Notes: a model not told the origin generated them from the sequence alone. Positions 43,137 to 56,315 are shown, numbered from the stretch's first letter. The stretch is 64,000 bases of DNA from Tetrapyrgos nigripes (GCA_013368315.1 JAACJM010000019.1:558001-622000), one strand, 5' to 3'. A program made the numbers and translations.

Positions 43137-43748
43137 AAGCTAGACTTTTGTTGGTACAGAATCCAGGTGTTGCATTAGTGTCGATATTCCCGTTAACCTT
43201 TAGGGTAGGTCAGAATTGTCTGAAACGTAGAGGAGGTTCTTTGGATATATCGAAGACAGTCGAGATGTCGAGGAGTCGGGATGTCGACTGAATGACAGGA
43301 GCTCCTGGACCGGCTTCAATACAGCAACTCAGTCTCACCCACCCCGGCGAAAACATCAGCTTGGGAGGTGACCTCCTCTTAGCTTCTTCTCTTGCGACAG
43401 ACTGGCGTGTAGTGCTTTGCCGCTGTAGAGCGGCCTTGGCCGGTTATTTGCATGAACGCTAGACTTTTGTTGATAGTCTAGGCCTACATACTTCGAGAAA
43501 AGGTACATAGGAAAAAGTTCGGTGGTGAAACTTGATGTGGCGAGTACGTATACCCGCGTCGTCATAGCGAACGCGCCTCGCGAAAATTCAACATCACTCA
43601 TGAACCTTCCTTCTTCACGCCTTCTCTTTTACGAACACACCCTTTGCAGCCAAGAGCGTAGGCACCACGCCTCCCAGTCATTCCTTTATACCCACATTCC
43701 TTAACTCCAAATCCAAAATCATCGGTAACTTGAAGACGCCCATTGACA
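43137..43748. repeat. Spacer with diverged copies of the GH79 3' end
   Basis: The end of the GH79 gene (GTGTTAGTGTCTATATTTGC, 43110-43135) has a weak copy about 57 bp downstream (GCATTAGTGTCGATATTCCC). The segment TTGCATGAAAGCTAGACTTT near 43128 recurs as TTGCATGAACGCTAGACTTT near 43447. These point to small local duplications. The rest is non-coding and contains the upstream region of the SH3 gene. Confidence 0.5.
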
Positions 43749-44677
43749 ATGCCAGCCCTTCTCACTCGAACGGACAGTCCAGATCAGGGATCTTCTGGCT
43801 TCAATCCTATCTACATTGCAGGAATAGCACTCGCAGGCGCCATTGGCCTTGGTGTTGCCGTTTTTTTTCCTCATCAGATTTTGTCGCCGACGTTCTCGTG
43901 CAAAGAGGGAAGATGACCGTGGCGCAAGCTTCCTGAATGTCAAAGGGCTCGTCAAAGAGGACGAAAAATTGCCAGATAAGTGAGTTTTTCAGCCACCTCT
44001 TCTCTTTTCTTTGCTAACGCATCCCAAGTTCCCATGGCATGTTCTCTCGTGCTCAACTCAATAACGTCGTTCTTCCATCCAAAGCCATAACACGTTCTCC
44101 TGAGGAAGAAAAGAAGGAGATTTTTGAATTTCACCGCCAGTCAGGCAACTTCCCTGCGCCATTCAAACCTTTTGCACCCTCGCCCAACACCGAAACTGAC
44201 AAGCGATCCTCGGGTGCTTCCTGGGTCCGACAATCATTCATGAGTGGTTCATTCATGTCTGGGAGTCACAACCGATTTTCCGTCATCTCCGCAAGCTCGG
44301 GTTTCTCTTCTGCTTCGGCTGGAGGAACGACTCGTAAAATCAAGCAGACTTTTACGCCCGTTTTGCCAGATGAATTGTTGGTGTCTTTGGGCGAGTCGCT
44401 GACCGTGATTCAATCATTTGACGACGGCTGGTGTGTTGTGGGTCGTGAAAACACTGCTCTTTGGGCCCCCCAAAAATCTCTATTCCAATCTTCTCAGAGT
44501 GCAGCACCTGAGGGCAACGTCGAGATGGGCGTGGTACCTGCATGGGCGTTCATGAAGCCTGTCAAGGGATTGAAGGCGGAAAGGCCCATAAGAAGCTCGA
44601 GTTTGGGGATCACAGTTCAGATGCAAGGCTCTGACTTTTCATCGAGGGACGAAATCATGTCGTGGTCCAACTTTTAG
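43749..44677 (+). CDS. Membrane-anchored SH3 protein with an apparent homopolymer frameshift
   Basis: The first part reads MPALLTRTDSPDQGSSGFNP, then a membrane helix IYIAGIALAGAIGLGVAVFF. At the T8 run 43861-43868 this frame turns into an unlikely sequence and a stop, while the next frame continues smoothly as LIRFCRRRSRAKREDDRGAS, a typical basic juxtamembrane region. After an intron (about 43980-44029) the gene gives SHGMFSRAQLNNVVLPSKAI, a Ser-rich linker, and an SH3 domain: IKQTFTPVLPDELLVSLGES, LTVIQSFDDGWCVVGRENTA, then a conserved MGVVPAWAF. One base less in the T run would restore the frame. Causes could be an assembly error, a true inactivating mutation, or unusual splicing. SH3 membrane proteins of this layout are common in fungi but have no firm function. 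Confidence 0.72.
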
Positions 44678-45317
44678 GCATCCCTCACCATATATCCCGT
44701 ATGCGCACCCTTCTGTCGCATTATCCCAGCTCTCCCGATTGTTACGTTCCGTACATCTTTTTTATTCACTCGACTATTTCCATCGACTCCTTGTACTGAG
44801 TCTAATCAAAACCGGTTACCCCTTCACTCAAAGCTGGTCTCATTCATTCCCTTGGATGTAATTTTATCCTCACACTCTTGCATCGGCGCTGGCCTCCCCA
44901 AGCAAATTTTCTTTCTATAATACCCCTAGACACCTGTCATCGGTTGATACTTTGATTATTGGTGCTCGCTGTGCTGTCGTATTTGTTGCTGTACCTGGGT
45001 AGAGCCTTTGTTTTTAGATATAACCAAATCGATACTATATCTTGAAAATTTTGCTTTCGCAATGGTCTACGACACGCCTCTGACCCGCTAAGGTATGCAA
45101 GCTATTGAGAGGAAAAGAACGTGAGTATTTCCAACGAAAGACATGATAATGACCAATAAATATACACAATATCTAGAACGACTAGCAAACAAAATCATTT
45201 CCTTTGTGCAAGCAATGTAAGTATCAGGTGTAAGATATAGTATAGTAAAAGGGTTTCAGAAGAATACAAATTTGGCCCATATCGACCATCTCACAAAGCG
45301 ATGACGGTCTGATTCAA
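44678..45317. other. Intergenic, convergent 3' flanks
   Basis: 640 bp between the SH3 gene stop and the Bsd2-like stop, T/C-rich then AT-rich. No coding or repeat feature was found. Confidence 0.4.
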
Positions 45318-46657
45318 TCACAGCAAACCTGCAGCTCGCAAATCCCGGGCCAATCTAGCCTCTTCCAATGTTTGCTGTCCGGGAATGACGATTGCATGCC
45401 CATGTTCATCGAAGTGCACACGAGTGTCGGCAGGACCCGTCGGAGTGTCCCCTTCCTCGAAAGGTATCCCAAAAACGGATTCAAGGTTGCGTCGCATGCC
45501 AATATCGTGCTCTACTTCTTCGCGGGTAAGATAATTGCGCTGAGAAGGAGCTGGAGTGGCACTGGAGGTGGAAGACGAACGAATCGAGTTTTCCCAACGT
45601 TTGACGCGCCAGAAGGAGACAGTCGAAGAAAGTAAGAGGAACCAACCTATAAAATTGTTAGACCAGGTGAGGCAAATAAATATAAGCAGATGCGTACCAA
45701 GCGTCATAAGAAGGAATGAAAGCCAATCGCGAGTGGTAACACTAGCAATTTCGACTGCGTCTGGGTCGGGTGCAGTGTCGGTGCCTTCTGTATTGGGTAC
45801 ATCATTGGGCACTTCATTGTCCACCGACATGGAACGTGAATAGAATCCGTATTGTATAAGGGTGAGACCCAGTCCGGCACGAGAGCCAAATTTGGCAGCA
45901 TGAGATGTGTGAAGAAGAAAAGTGAGGAGGAAGCCGACGAATTGGAAGAAAAAGGAAATGACGAGGTTCAAGAAGAACACCCAGACCGGACCAGAAGGGA
46001 GGTCGTCAATGAACATTGACGAACCAGCACCATCAGAATCAGCGGGGACATGGACTGTGGTTTCCCAGTAGGGAGGGACAGAGTCTGCCTGGGCGCTCGC
46101 ATATGACTATAAAGTAGTGAGGGAAAACATCATCTCATTTTGATGCAATAACTCACGGGCGGCGCCTCCTTCTGGACAGAATCTTCGGGAACAAGATGGA
46201 CATTGACGTTGCCATCTTGATCAACTGTTCGAACAGTTTGAACGGGCTGTGGCTTTGCCATCATGTTCGCAAAGACACCGTCGTTCTCTATGGGTCTGTC
46301 TCTGCGGGAAGATGTAGGGACCTGGACATAGTGGGTCGGCAGGACAGAACCAACGATTCTTCTAAAGAAGGACCGACGGGGAAGACGAGGCGCTGAGGGT
46401 GCTACGGGAGACGTTGGGAGCTGTCCATTTGAATTACCCCAGTCATTTGGAAGAGCAACGGTGGAGGGTCCTGGAGGCGATCCTGGAGGGGGGTGGTCAT
46501 AATCTCGTTCAAAGTCGTAGAAGCCTGGAATGGAGATGGGAGCTGGACGGTGCTGAACGTTTTTGGTCGAGTCCTGCTCGTGATCATTGCCTGCAAAGGC
46601 TTCTTCGAGCTCGTCGTCGTCATGGTCGGCGAGACGAGAATATCCGACGACGGCCAT
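45318..46657 (-). CDS. BSD2: Bsd2/Ndfip-family ubiquitin-ligase adaptor
   Basis: Recruits Rsp5/Nedd4-type ligases to sort membrane proteins, including metal transporters. The start MAVVGYSRLADHDDDELEEA leads an acidic Pro-rich cytosolic part. Across an intron the sequence becomes KEAPPSYASAQ, which makes a PPSY motif, the WW-domain ligand of these adaptors. Next comes PYWETTVHVPA, then the Ndfip core: GPVWVFFLNLVISFFFQFVG and FLLTFLLHTSHAAKFGSRAG, LGLTLIQYGFYSR. A further hydrophobic stretch DWLSFLLMTLG leads into GWFLLLSSTVSFWRVKRWEN. The tail is acidic and ends LARDLRAAGLL. Three membrane segments are expected. It starts 152 bp from the divergent POL2 gene. Confidence 0.86.
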
Positions 46658-46809
46658 AGTAAATACAAGGTAAAGAGCTGGAGGTGACGTACAGCCACAT
46701 TCTCGCCCATCATTAGTAATCTTCTCGCGGTCTTGGACGCGACCTCCTTCACTCCATCCAACAACGCGTCTCAAAATCTCACCAATCTTTTCGGAGGCTT
46801 CAGCAATTC

Positions 46810-49800
46810 ATGGCACGAGGAGCCTCTACCTTTGGGCTCTCTTCATCACGCGCAAGAGGCTCTTTTCGTCCAGCTGGATACCGAGGGAGAGGCAGAGGCA
46901 GAGGTAGAGGTGGGGCTGCAAATAGCACAAGAGACGCTCCAAGGCGCGAGGACGATGGCACACAGCTAGCGGAGAGGTTTGAAAGAATCAAGGTAAACGA
47001 TGAAGTCGACGAGAAATTGGGCTTTGCCGCGATTCAGGAAGGAGGAATGAGGGAAGGGTGGTTGGTAAACATGCATCCGGTGTGTAATCTACTCACTCGC
47101 GTATAGTTGTCTACTCACGTTACGGCAGACACTGGTCAAAGACGCGGACTGGCCATCTGGAAAAGCGGCTGTAGACTACTACTTCATCCAGGACGATGGG
47201 TCCTTGTTCAAAACCACATACGTCTATGAGCCCTATTTCCACATTGCCTGCAAAGTACGTTTTTCCTGGCTTTCAATTGATCAACCTTCTCATGATTTAC
47301 TAGAGCGGTATGGAATCATCCATCGAGGAATACCTCAATCGAAAATACGAGGGTCTGATTTGCCGGATTGTTCGTGAACGAAAAGAAGACCTCAAACTAC
47401 CAAATCATTTAATGGGTCATCGCCGCTTATACCTCCAGCTCTCCTTTCGAAATGTCACCGATCTACTGACTGTGAGACGTGACTTGATGCCATTGGCATT
47501 AACGAACAGTGCAAAACGCGATGCCGTTGACGCGTACGCCGAAGTCGTCAACGCGACCTCCTCAGGAAGGCCCAATGTCAACATTGATATTGAAGAAGAG
47601 GCGGATTGGACAGCCTCTAGCGGAAGGCCTCTAGAATCGCGTGAAGATCCCCGAGAAGGAATCATCGACATCCGTGAATACGATGTCCCCTACTATCTAC
47701 GTGTCGCTATCGACAATGATATTCGTGTCGGTCTATGGTACGCTGTGACATTTACAGCTGGCCAGCCTTCCTTCCGTCACCTCACTGAGAGGGTCAAACG
47801 TGCTGACCCTGTGGTCATGGCGTATGATATCGAAACCACCAAAGCACCATTGAAATTCCCCGACCAAGCCATCGACCAGGTCATGATGATTTCGTATATG
47901 GTTGATGGACAAGGCTATCTCATTACCAACAGGGAGATTGTCAGCGAAGACATCGAAGATTTCGAGTATACGCCGAAAGAAGGGTATGAAGGACCTTTCA
48001 TTGTTTTCAATGAAGCAGACGAGGTATGTCCAGTTGGCGAATTTGCAAACTAGCCCAAATCAACGGATTTTTTTTAGGTTGCCACTATCAAACGTTTCTT
48101 TTCACATATACGAGACGTTAAGCCTACCGTCATGGCGACGTTTAACGGAGATTTCTTCGATTTCCCTTTCCTTGACGCACGATCCAAAGCCAATGGTATC
48201 GATATGTTTCTGGAAACTGGTTTTGCAAAAGATTCCGAAGACGAGTACAAATCCAGAACTTGCGTACACATGGACTGCTTCAGATGGGTGAAGCGTGATT
48301 CTTATCTTCCACAAGGAAGTCAGGGTTTGAAGGCAGTAACGACTGCCAAACTTGGTTACAATCCTATAGAGCTGGATCCCGAATTGATGACTCCGTGAGT
48401 GTTGCCACGAATTTGTGACGAATGTCTGTACGTCTAACCTATGATTGGTGTATAGCTATGCCATGGAGCAGCCCCAGACTCTTGCTCAGTACTCTGTCTC
48501 AGATGCAGTAGCGACATACTATCTGTACATGAAATATGTGCATCCCTTCATCTTTTCGCTGTGTAACATCATTCCATTGAACCCAGATGAGGTTCTGAGG
48601 AAAGGAAGTGGAACCCTTTGTGAGACGCTTCTGATGGTGAGTTCTCGCGTTCCTTTCACAATCATTTCATGTTCAGACTGGTTTTAGGTTGAAGCTTATC
48701 GTGCCACAATTATCATGCCCAACCGTCACGAAGAAGAGCACGGCAATTTCTACGAGGGCCACCTTCTGGCTTCTGAAACCTATGTCGGAGGACATGTCGA
48801 AGCTCTTGAGGCTGGTGTCTTCAGGAGTGATATTCCGACAGACTTCAAGATTGTTCCCTCTGCCGTCCAGCAGGTGCGGGTCATTACACGTTTACTTTGA
48901 GTTTCCAGCCTTATTGACTGCCTAATACAGCTGATAGATGATCTCGATGCGGCCCTCATGTTCTGTATCGTCGAGGAATCCAAAGCTTCTATGGAAAGCG
49001 TCACCAATTACGATGAAGTCAAGTCTGAAATTCAGGCTGCACTTGAAGTCATGCGTGATAATCCACGACGTGTCGATAATCCCCTCATTTACCATCTGGA
49101 CGTCGCTGCCATGTACCCCAACATCATGCTTTCCAATCGCCTCCAGCCAGATTCTATGGTGGATGAAGCGGTTTGTGCAGTTTGTGACTTCAATAGGCCT
49201 GGTAAAACTTGTGACAGACGACTGGATTGGGCATGGAGAGGAGAGTTTTTCCCAGCACATCGAGACGAGTACAACATGATTCGCCATGCACTGAACCAAG
49301 AGACGTTTCCTCCAAGACGTCCTGGCGGTCCTCAACGGCGCTATACAGATCTATCTCCCGCCGAGCAGACTGCCCTTCTCCATAAACGACTTGGAGACTA
49401 CTCCAGGAAGGTGTACAAGAAGACGAAGGATACCAAAGTCGAAACTCGCCAGTCCATCGTGTGTCAACGCGAGAATCCTTTCTATGTCGACACTGTGCGT
49501 CGTTTCCGGGACAGACGTTACGAGTACAAGGGTCTCCATAAAACGTGGAAAAAGAACCTCGACAACGTCGTTTCCGAAGGTCGTTCCATCGCAGAGATTG
49601 ACGAGGCGAAGAAGATGATTGTCTTGTATGATTCTCTGCAGCTCGCCCATAAATGTATCCTCAATTCCTTCTATGGATATGTTATGCGTAAAGGTGCTAG
49701 GTGGCACTCTATGGAGATGGCTGGAATCACTTGCTTGACAGGCGCGACCATTATTCAGATGGCTCGTGCTCTGGTTGAGCAGATTGGCCGTCCTTTGGAA

Positions 49801-52800
49801 CTCGATACCGATGGTATTTGGTGCATGCTTCCAGGCGTGTTCCCAGAGAATTTCAAGTTTAAACTGAACAACGGCAAATCCATCGGCTTCTCTTATCCTT
49901 GCACCATGCTCAACCACCTTGTTCATGCTCAGTTCACCAATCATCAATATCATGACCTGGATCTCGAGACAGGGCAGTACAAGATCCACAGCGAGAATTC
50001 GATTTTCTTCGAGCTCGACGGCCCTTACAAGGCGATGATCCTCCCTTCGTCTAAGGAAGAGGATAAATTGCTGAAGAAACGATACGCCGTTTTCAACGAT
50101 GATGGATCAATGGCCGAGCTGAAAGGCTTTGAGGTCAAACGTCGTGGGGAGCTCCAGCTCATCAAGATCTTCCAGTCACAGCTTTTCGAAAAGTTTTTGT
50201 TAGGTTCAACGTTGGAAGAATGCTATTCAGCAGTTGCACAGGTCGCAGACCAGTGGCTGGATGTGCTGTATAGCAGAGCGGCCAGTCTGGAGGATGAAGA
50301 ATTGGTTGAACTCATTGCGGAGAATAGGAGTATGTCGAAGACGCTGGCCGAATATGGTGGCCAGAAGTCGACGTCGATCAGTACGGCTCGGCGTCTCGCA
50401 GAGTTTTTGGGTAACCAGATGGTCAAGGACAAGGGTCTCGCCTGCAAATTCATTATCTCTGCTCGTCCTATCGGTGCCCCAGTTACCGAACGCGCTGTTC
50501 CCGTGGCGATTTTTTCCGCTGAAGAGAGCGTCAAACGTACCTATCTTCGCAAATGGCTGAAGGACAGTAGTCTCGTCGATTTCGATCTTCGTTCCATCCT
50601 GGATTGGGAATACTACATCGAGCGTCTGGGCTCGGTGATTCAGAAGCTCATTACCATTCCAGCTGCGATGCAGAAGGTGTCAAACCCAGTACCCCGAATT
50701 CATCATCCGGATTGGCTTCATCGGCGAGTTGCAGGGGCGGTTGACAAGTTCAAACAGAACAAGCTCACCGATTTCTTCAAGCCTGTCGACGGGGAGTCTC
50801 AATCACAACGAGACTCAGAGACTCAGATAGCAGACATCGAGGATACCGCCGGTGAACATGCCAGCAAACGCATACGAATTGCGCCCTTGAAGCCACAGTT
50901 TACTCGCCAGGCCACGCCGGAACCAGAGGGAGACAGTGATTTGTCGAAACCCCTTCCAGACCCCTACATGAACTACTCAGCTTGGATAAAAGCTATGCGA
51001 CCTCGTTGGAAACGACGACGTGAAGGCGCGGATAGCTCATCCACTGTCGTCCCTTCCATGTTCAGCAATGTGAAAGTGCGGACCGACCGTCGTTGGGATA
51101 TTGTGCAGATCAGAGCAACAAGCACACCAGGTCGATATATGCTCTGGTTGTCCATTGATTCCGATCTGGTTTCAGTTCCCTTGCGAATACCTCGGGAGTT
51201 CTACGTGCATTTGCGTTCTCCGAAAGAGGATGTTTTCCGCGAAGACCTTTACTCCTACGAGAAAGTGACACGACATCTTCCACGAGATTCTCCCTGCGTC
51301 AACTTGTACAAAGTCACTGTTCGCGAAGATCTGTATCAAGAAAACAGCGAACACTTCATTGACCTAACCAATGATCCTAACGTTGACGGTGTATTTGAAC
51401 TGCAGGTTAGCCTTCTTTTGTACATACCAGCTCGGATAGTGTTGACCTTGTTTTATTTTCAGGTTCCGCTTGTTGTCCGTGGGCTCCTGAAACTCGGAAA
51501 GAGATGCGAAAACCAGGACTCTGCTATGTCTCTGAACCGCGCACAGACGATTGGTTTCGATTTGCACCAGCTTGATACACCGCTTTCCTCTTCCACCAAA
51601 AGAAAGTACATGAACAGCGGTGTTAATAAGAAATACATCTTCCTATACCATGCCTGTTCAGCAAATGCACCTGTGCACGTCTTTGCTGTGTTTTTCCCGA
51701 CAGGTGTGGCCAGACTTCATCTCGTAGATCCTGCCACTCGCCGTCAGCCCATTGTCAGACTTTCAGAAATTTATGCTGACTTACAGCGCAAAGGAGAACA
51801 GTTTTATGGCAAAAGCAATTCATTTTCCTATCCCGAAGCACGGGAGTTCACGATCACCTATCATTCATCGGATCTGACTGCGCTCAAAGCTATTTCTCGT
51901 GAGCTGGGGCTCCAGGAAGACAAGTCTTTTACAATCATCATTTCCTCCAGCAAGGACGACTCTTATTATGATGCGCGACTCCCGAAATTGCAGAAATTTC
52001 CGGTGCTGTACATGTCCAAAGCCAAGACGGCCCACACTTTGGACACTTTCCCATGGCAGTCCCATGTTGCACACAAGATGATCAGCCGATATCTTTCAGT
52101 CGGTTCATGGCTTGACCGTCTCATTGCTTTGGCAGATTACTATGACATCCCCATAGGTCACATAGAAGGAGACCAACCTCTATGTCTCTCAGACCTTAGC
52201 TTTGCTAGACGTCTAGTACAGCAAGACATGGTCTTATGGTGGTCCCCATCCGAGCTACCAGACTTGGGCGGCATTGAGAACGATAAACCTCCTATTGAGG
52301 AGTTACCGAGCAGCGAATTTGTTGTTCCAGGTGCCTATTCCAACGTATGTCTGGAAGTGGCAGTTCGAAATTTGGCGATCAATTCTGTGGTACACTCAGT
52401 GGCAGTCAACGAGTTGGAGGGAAGTGGAGGTTCGACAGCATTTGACTCAGTTTCGCGGACCATCGATGCCTACGCGCAAGGAGACGGTCAACGAGATTTG
52501 ACTTTGGGGCAATCGTCCATGTCTAGTCAAACATTCGGTATCATGAAGACCATGGTCAAAGGTTGGCTCCTCGACCGGATTACCAGTGAAGCCAACCAGC
52601 AAGAATCTCCTGCGACCGTTGCCATGGATCACTTCTGGCGATGGACTAGTTCCACCGTTTCCAATCTCTATGACCCTTCCATTCATCGCTTCATCCACGG
52701 TCTCATGCGCAAGACGTTCATCCAGTTACTTGCTGAATTCAAGAGGCTGGGATCACAAGTAATATACGCTGATTTCAGTCGTATACTACTCTCCACATCG

Positions 52801-53951
52801 AAACCACCCGGTACTGCATATGCCTACGCAACCTACGTCAATACTGCTATCACCTCGCATGAGTTGTTTGAGCATCTTTCTCTCCGGACGGAACGCTTCT
52901 ATGACTACATGCTCTTCATGGACCAGGCTAATATGGGGGGTATTGTTTGCGAGGACCCTCTCGCACTAGAACCCCCCACAGAGCTCTCGCTAGAAATGCG
53001 ATGGAATATCGTTGAATTCCTTCCCAAACCCATGCAGAAAGACTTCAGTGACATGGTCCAATACCTCATCGTCTCCCTGTTCAAGGTCCGCCAGAAAGCT
53101 AATGAGTCCGGTAGAGTGCCTTTGAGGGCATTACAGAACGGCGCCCCAGATGCAACTCAGCATGATCAGAAATCAAAAGACGAGATGGAGCACGTAAAAG
53201 AATTTATAGCTCGCAAATTGACTCGAAAGCTACTCAAAACCGTCGGACATCTCCAAGAACAACATCGCGACGCGATGATGCACGAAGAGTCAGCGAAAGA
53301 CTTTGATTTCCCTGTCCTACCCGGCTCTCACCTTCACATGTCTAACCCTCTATTGGAGTTCATCAAATTCGTATGTGCGGTCTTCCAGCTTGCGAGCGAG
53401 TATCACGTCGAGATTGGTCTGCTCAAAAGAAACGCGTTAGACCTCATTGGTGTCAAAGAGTTTGCGAATGAAGCCATCTTCAGAAATCCTTGCGAGCCAC
53501 TCAAGCTCCCTAGTGTACCTTGCAAGCACTGTGACGCTCTTCGAGACTTTGACTTCTGTCGTGATCCAGACCTGCTTCCATCCAATTCCGATGTGTCTCC
53601 AAAGTGGACGTGTAATCATTGTCATGGAGAATATGACCGTGTAGCAATCGAGTTCACGTTGATTGGTTTCGTGTACGGGATAGAACGAGCATATGCACAG
53701 CAGGACTTGAAGTGTTCGAAATGCCAGCAAATCCAGTCGGATAATGTGTCCCGTTACTGCCAATGCTCAGGTTCTTATCAACTGACCGTGAATAAGGCTG
53801 ATATGCGGAGGAAACTTCGGACGATGGTCAATGTTGCAATCGTTCATGGATTTGTGCGCTTAAAGGTGTGTTTTTCTTTCATCCCAAACAAGTCCTCAGC
53901 CTCATGAAGATATTCTAGGAATGTGCTCAAGTCATGCTTGAGAATTGGTAG
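46810..53951 (+). CDS. POL2: DNA polymerase epsilon catalytic subunit
   Basis: The leading-strand replicative polymerase. After an Arg/Gly-rich N-terminus ([10 protein letters not shown]) come the exonuclease motifs [10 protein letters not shown] (Exo I, about 47820) and [16 protein letters not shown] (Exo II). Polymerase motifs are [20 protein letters not shown] (A, about 49098), [20 protein letters not shown] (B) and ELDTDGIWC (C, about 49797). The [13 protein letters not shown] cysteines fit the Fe-S (CysX) site of Pol epsilon. The inactive C-terminal half follows and ends with CKHC..CNHC and CSKC..CQC cysteine pairs (CysA and CysB). The last exon after 53934 gives [13 protein letters not shown] at 53949-53951. 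Introns are concentrated in the first 2 kb; one at 51406-51462 is 57 bp with no stop. Product about 2,200 residues, as in the family. Confidence 0.96.
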
Positions 53952-54121
53952 TTCGTTCTTTGCATCTTTTGTTTTCGAGTGTCATCTGTATTGGTAGAAC
54001 TTGGATACCTGTACTGGCTTGTAATATACCACTGGTCATTGTAGACATAAGAGTTGAGTACGTTGAGTAGACGGTGTCGTCATCGAGGAGTTGTTACAAC
54101 CTGAGCAAGGTCTTAGTCAGT

Positions 54122-56315
54122 ATGCTCAGGATGCTCAAAACCAAGTTGCAAGCCCTGCCAATACGCTCAACGCTGCCTCAGGCGCTGAACTCAGACCCTC
54201 CTACGATCTCTGCCTTCTTGTCTTCGTTGAAAGAGAATCCAAGCAGATTACGACGAGCCCGACTTGCCCCTACGGACGCACATTTCTCATACGTCACTCC
54301 TCTGCCGCTTCCTTTTCCGTACCAGATAGAGTTACCGGAGGATGATCCCAAGTACGTCGAGCAATGGTTGGCCGAGCGAGAACCGTTATCCAAGGTCGCT
54401 GAAAACCTGTACTCGTCCGAGAAGCGGAAACAGCCTGCCATTCTCATTGGGCTTGCCGAAACCTGCCTGCGGGACTGCCTGCCTCACCTTGATGTCGGTG
54501 ACGCATTCACTTCTCTAGGCACACCGACCCTTCTCGATGTCGAAGAGGAAGAATACACGTCCTCTAATCCTGCACGGCAAGACTTGATCGACATCCTCAG
54601 CGGACAATCCGTCATAATATCCGAAGAGCATAATTTCGCTCCTTGGTCTCTTCGTTACAGCGGTCACCAGTTTGGCTCATGGGCTGGTCAGCTCGGCGAT
54701 GGACGTGCTGTCACTGTCCTAGTCACCCCCCATCCCTCTGTTCCAGACCTTTCCTATGAGCTTCAGCTCAAAGGCGCAGGTCGTACACCATATTCCCGTA
54801 CCGCCGACGGCCTCGCGGTAGCTCGTTCATCTATCCGCGAATTTCTGGCTTCAGAGGCTATGCAAGCTCTGGGTATCCCTACCACCCGTTCTCTGGCCCT
54901 CATTTCCTTGCCAGAGATCCCCGTCATGCGTGAAAAAATGGAATATGCTTGCGTCACCACGCGAGTCGCACCTTCTTTCCTCCGGATTGGATCTTTCGAG
55001 GCCCTCAATGGACCGACAAATATGATGTTTTTCGGTGGTGGGCAACAGAAACCCGACTGGGATGCTCTTCTGAAGCTTGCTGAATACGTCTCAAAAGACG
55101 TCCTGAAGCTCGAGTCATTTGGTAAAGGAGAAAAATGGGCCAAAGACCTTGTATATGAAGTAGCGAAGCGCAATGCAAAGATGGTTGCAGGATGGCAAGC
55201 TTATGGATTCATGCACGGTGTCATTAATACTGACAAGTGAGTCGCACCGTTTCTTCCTGAACCTCACGGATTAATAGCTTTGCAGCGTCTCCGTTCTGGG
55301 TTTGACGATAGACTACGGACCCTATGCCTTTATGGACGTGTTCGATCCTTTCCATATCTGTAATCACACCGATGAAGGAGGAAGGTACTCGTACCGATAC
55401 CAGCCCAGTATGATGTATGATTCCGAGTGCCTCCCAATGCTTGCAACCTATTCACGTTTTCTTTTCTCAGTATTTATGCCCTCCGTGCTTTGCTGAACTC
55501 ACTTGCACCTCTCATTGGTGCTGAATCATCTGGTGTCAAGCTAGTTGCAGGCTGGGCGTCCTCTGCTTCCCAAGAACAGCTTGACGAATGGTCTAAACTG
55601 GGTGTGAAGGAAACGAACGAGGAAATGGAGAGATTGATACAAGAAACGATGAGTGTTGAGTATGGACGGTTGCTGAGAAAGGTACTGTGCCTTCATTTAC
55701 CTTTGCACATACCCATGACGCTAAACTTCCTGTCTTCCTACGCAGCGCCTTGGATTCCATCAAGCGAAGACTAACGATGAAACCCAATTTTTCCAGCCTC
55801 TGCTCAATATGATGCAAAATCAAAAACTGGATTTCCATCGTACTTTCCGACTCATAGCTCAGTTTTCTCTAGCCGACTTTAAAGACTCTGAGAAGAAGAA
55901 TCAATTCATCGATAGAATCTTGTCCAATGTTTCTGAGCCTCAGATGGTCGATAATTTCTCTGCCACGAAGGAGTGGGATGGTTGGTTAGAGAAGTATGCT
56001 CAGCGTTTGCAGGAAGAGGGTGTTGATGAGGAGGAGAGGATTCGTGAGGCAAAGGGTGCCAATCCGAGATTTGTGTTGAGGCAATGGCTGCTGGAAGAAG
56101 TGATTAAGAAGGTCGAGAACGACGAAAGCAAAGGCAGGAAGGTGCTTGCGAAGGTATTGCATTTGGCGTGCAATCCTTACGAAGATTGGGGTGGGGAAGA
56201 GACCGAGGGAAAAGTTGGAGATGATATATCAGACGACGAGCTGAAAGAGGAAAGGAGGTATTGTGGAGTGGGTGATAGGAAGATGCTGGGATTCCAATGT
56301 AGCTGTTCTAGTTAG
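54122..56315 (+). CDS. FMP40: SelO/Fmp40 protein adenylyltransferase
   Basis: A mitochondrial pseudokinase that transfers AMP to Ser/Thr/Tyr of proteins, linked to redox control. The N-terminus [20 protein letters not shown] is basic and amphipathic, as expected of a mitochondrial leader. Family segments: [110 protein letters not shown] and [18 protein letters not shown]. The end reads [14 protein letters not shown], where Cys stands at the position of selenocysteine in animal SELENOO. Three introns lie near 55237-55285, 55420-55470 and 55682-55744. A frame-matched GTG further upstream was rejected in favour of the ATG at 54122. Confidence 0.93.

Noticed and set aside
54074..54121. Upstream GTG start for the SelO gene
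   Set aside because: Same reason; the ATG at 54122 begins a mitochondrial leader.
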